Assembly: GCA_964473025.1 (NCBI GenBank)
Contig: CAYYMZ010000003.1
Coordinates: 1-57,143 of the forward strand
Direction of reading: 5' to 3'
DNA length: 57,143 bases
DNA from: CAYYMZ01 sp964473025
Lineage (GTDB): Bacteria > Patescibacteriota > UBA1384 > DTJR01
Made by a program: the position numbers and the translations under genes. The notes beneath the pieces were generated by a model, which saw nothing but the letters and a program-made list of their open reading frames with translations, was not told the DNA's origin and did no database searches. The number at the start of each line of letters is the position of its first letter. Positions within the stretch are counted from its first letter, which is position 1. Below, one piece after another: positions 57,101 through 57,143 of the stretch.

Positions 57101-57143
57101 AATTTTTGGTCTGCGTCGGTTTGTGTTCCGGCAACAGGTAGGG
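54130..57143 (-). CDS. Large surface protein with beta repeats and two regulatory-like domains (5' end outside the window)
   Basis: The frame stays open to the window end, so it is partial, with at least 1,004 residues. It starts with at least seven repeats of 55-70 residues of the form TSTVKYTGSSATNIT..TYYNL..DHSGTTFT, likely a beta-helix or adhesin stalk. A Pro/Thr/Ser linker (TPTPTVPDDSSTPIVPD) leads to an Ig-like domain (ITGVVIDPAEVSVNPGQIQ) and hydrophobic segments. Two carboxypeptidase-regulatory-like domains follow (GVVYDSVTKRPISHVRIQ and GTVKDSSGSPLGLAIVRA), separated by two membrane helices. Such C-terminal anchoring is typical of Patescibacteria surface proteins; no enzyme motif is seen. 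Confidence 0.8.
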   Translation of the reverse strand, partial: LPVAGTQTDADQKLIVKTGNSWRPSSSEAITSTVPKLFILDGAYGVLNDTTLRLTGSGQGSSRPLKVGTTGSLDTGTSTVIYQGSSATDIAAIGFYNLALNRSGTTFTPFLNFSVAATFTIESGSIYNGLGKTVTLSGSTTPFVINGTFTPATSTIKYTGSSATNITGTTYYNLSMDHSGTTFTAAGDMTISKLFSLVEKTGAIFNASNKTITLGGSMTTMGVSYFEPSTSTVKYTSSVNVDITSAHYYNLIIDHTGTTFTVGNAIWAINKLTVNAGTLNGSNKLIVINGSGTSFVINGTFEAATSTVFYWGGTSVNIAPTTYYNLKMNDGGGAAKTFTAAGDFTVNSQIIVDQGKSTFDASNRTVTLAGSGTPLSLVNGGKLRASTSTIKYTGSSATNVTAATYYNLILVHPNKTYTFLGNTTANGTFTDTSAPSTLKFNSGSTYNFNKINIAGSAGNLINLRSTGGSNWIFNPSSVSKADYLDVSSSTNSGVAFCATNSTDSGSNQSWNISSSDNCDTPTPTVPDDSSTPIVPDSPTPIVPKTDSPTPTPVSACNLENITGVVIDPAEVSVNPGQIQTLGIIFKDANGNSIARNSVANFKITPDYNGSFWKVDPGIGGLQSENNDSLQIRIVGGNTAGSFGEGLAFSACNGLLRSSAQVEMKGGSGIGSAIATVIDNAVLAAREAAESRAAAPITAAVAAATLAAIAISSSFPAVVSVATYITRIAEFFRYPAAFLGARVKRSKWGVVYDSVTKRPISHVRIQILSSDGRVRETQFSSESGTFGFLVSAGKYKIVAAKKGYIFPSNIMPGASDEQYKNVYHGKEIEIKTDQIKGTSRAPVNLSIPLDQTKLSTTDLAIASMALSVQRFLSYVRLPIMIIGTSLTVYLVFIKPNTLNFVFLAIYIALWVVEIRLLVKPRTYGTVKDSSGSPLGLAIVRALDSAGHVKATVISSDDGKFMVNIQPGTYYFDATRLGYKSSRSDKIRITGLGDLSKIKLELKKG

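Noticed and set aside
1..57143. CRISPR array
   Set aside because: No regularly spaced direct repeats with unique spacers were seen; the repeats found are palindromes, inverted repeats or coding modules.
1..57143. Recoding of TGA to Trp or Gly as in some CPR lineages
   Set aside because: Genes end naturally at TGA (for example secD and rplA), RF2 is present and conserved proteins have no in-frame TGA.

Overview
The window reads as chromosomal DNA of a candidate phyla radiation (Patescibacteria) bacterium; the exact lineage cannot be fixed from sequence alone. The reasons are small single-copy housekeeping genes packed into mostly minus-strand operons, a long HYGH-type isoleucyl-tRNA synthetase, a small Cys-rich L28-like protein, a DUF5679 mini-protein, two tandem TraD/VirD4-like ATPases, DprA, and intergenic palindromes of the type CCTGCC..GGCAGG. 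No biosynthetic operons are visible. RF2 is present and TGA is used as a stop, so the code is standard.

Layout. 1-4.2 kb: small conserved protein, cold-shock protein, a GC-rich radical-SAM gene that looks acquired, a dense field of hairpins (2365-2935) including a multi-branched element of about 425 nt, a DUF5679 protein and a DUF167 relic. 4.2-13.2 kb: ferredoxin, then a plus-strand run of NUDIX-guanylate kinase-thioredoxin fusion, phosphoesterase, PfkB kinase, 2-hydroxyacid dehydrogenase, gap, trxB and secDF. 13.2-14.1 kb holds no gene. 14.1-24.8 kb, minus strand: two conjugation-type ATPases, tgt, rplL, rplJ, rplA, pth, ybaB and prfB, with recognisable L1 and L10 autoregulatory leaders. 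24.9-28.9 kb: an LPXTG protein and a GC-rich operon of three secreted proteins, one with collagen-like repeats and two sharing a near-identical 318-bp module. 29.2-38.4 kb: cysS, zinc ribbon, recR, topA, dprA and a giant exported protein. 38.6-42.3 kb: a GIY-YIG gene framed by an 18-bp inverted repeat, a promoter-and-terminator-bounded sRNA candidate, then rplK, nusG, secE, rplU and rodA. 42.3-49.1 kb: ileS, tRNA-Trp, rpmG, a tRNA operon with two remarkable nested tRNAs, a TPR protein, holB, rpmB and a site-2 protease. 49.4-54.0 kb: an island at the 3' end of tRNA-Pro with a serine recombinase, two unknown genes, a 222-bp perfect terminal inverted repeat and a second 181-bp inverted repeat. 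54.1 kb to the end: a large surface protein cut by the window edge.

Most notable. (1) Two intact tRNA-Thr genes (TGT and GGT) each sit inside the split halves of another tRNA-like sequence. The outer halves keep perfect 7-bp acceptor stems and CCA ends, but the anticodon arm is replaced by a helix capped by the inner tRNA. (2) The recombinase island has three copies of its 6-bp tRNA-end core and two different long inverted repeats meeting at the middle copy. (3) Candidate small RNAs and leaders, two of which expose an anti-Shine-Dalgarno-like CCCCUCCUU. (4) A GIY-YIG gene that looks inserted into the loop of a palindrome, with similar empty palindromes elsewhere.
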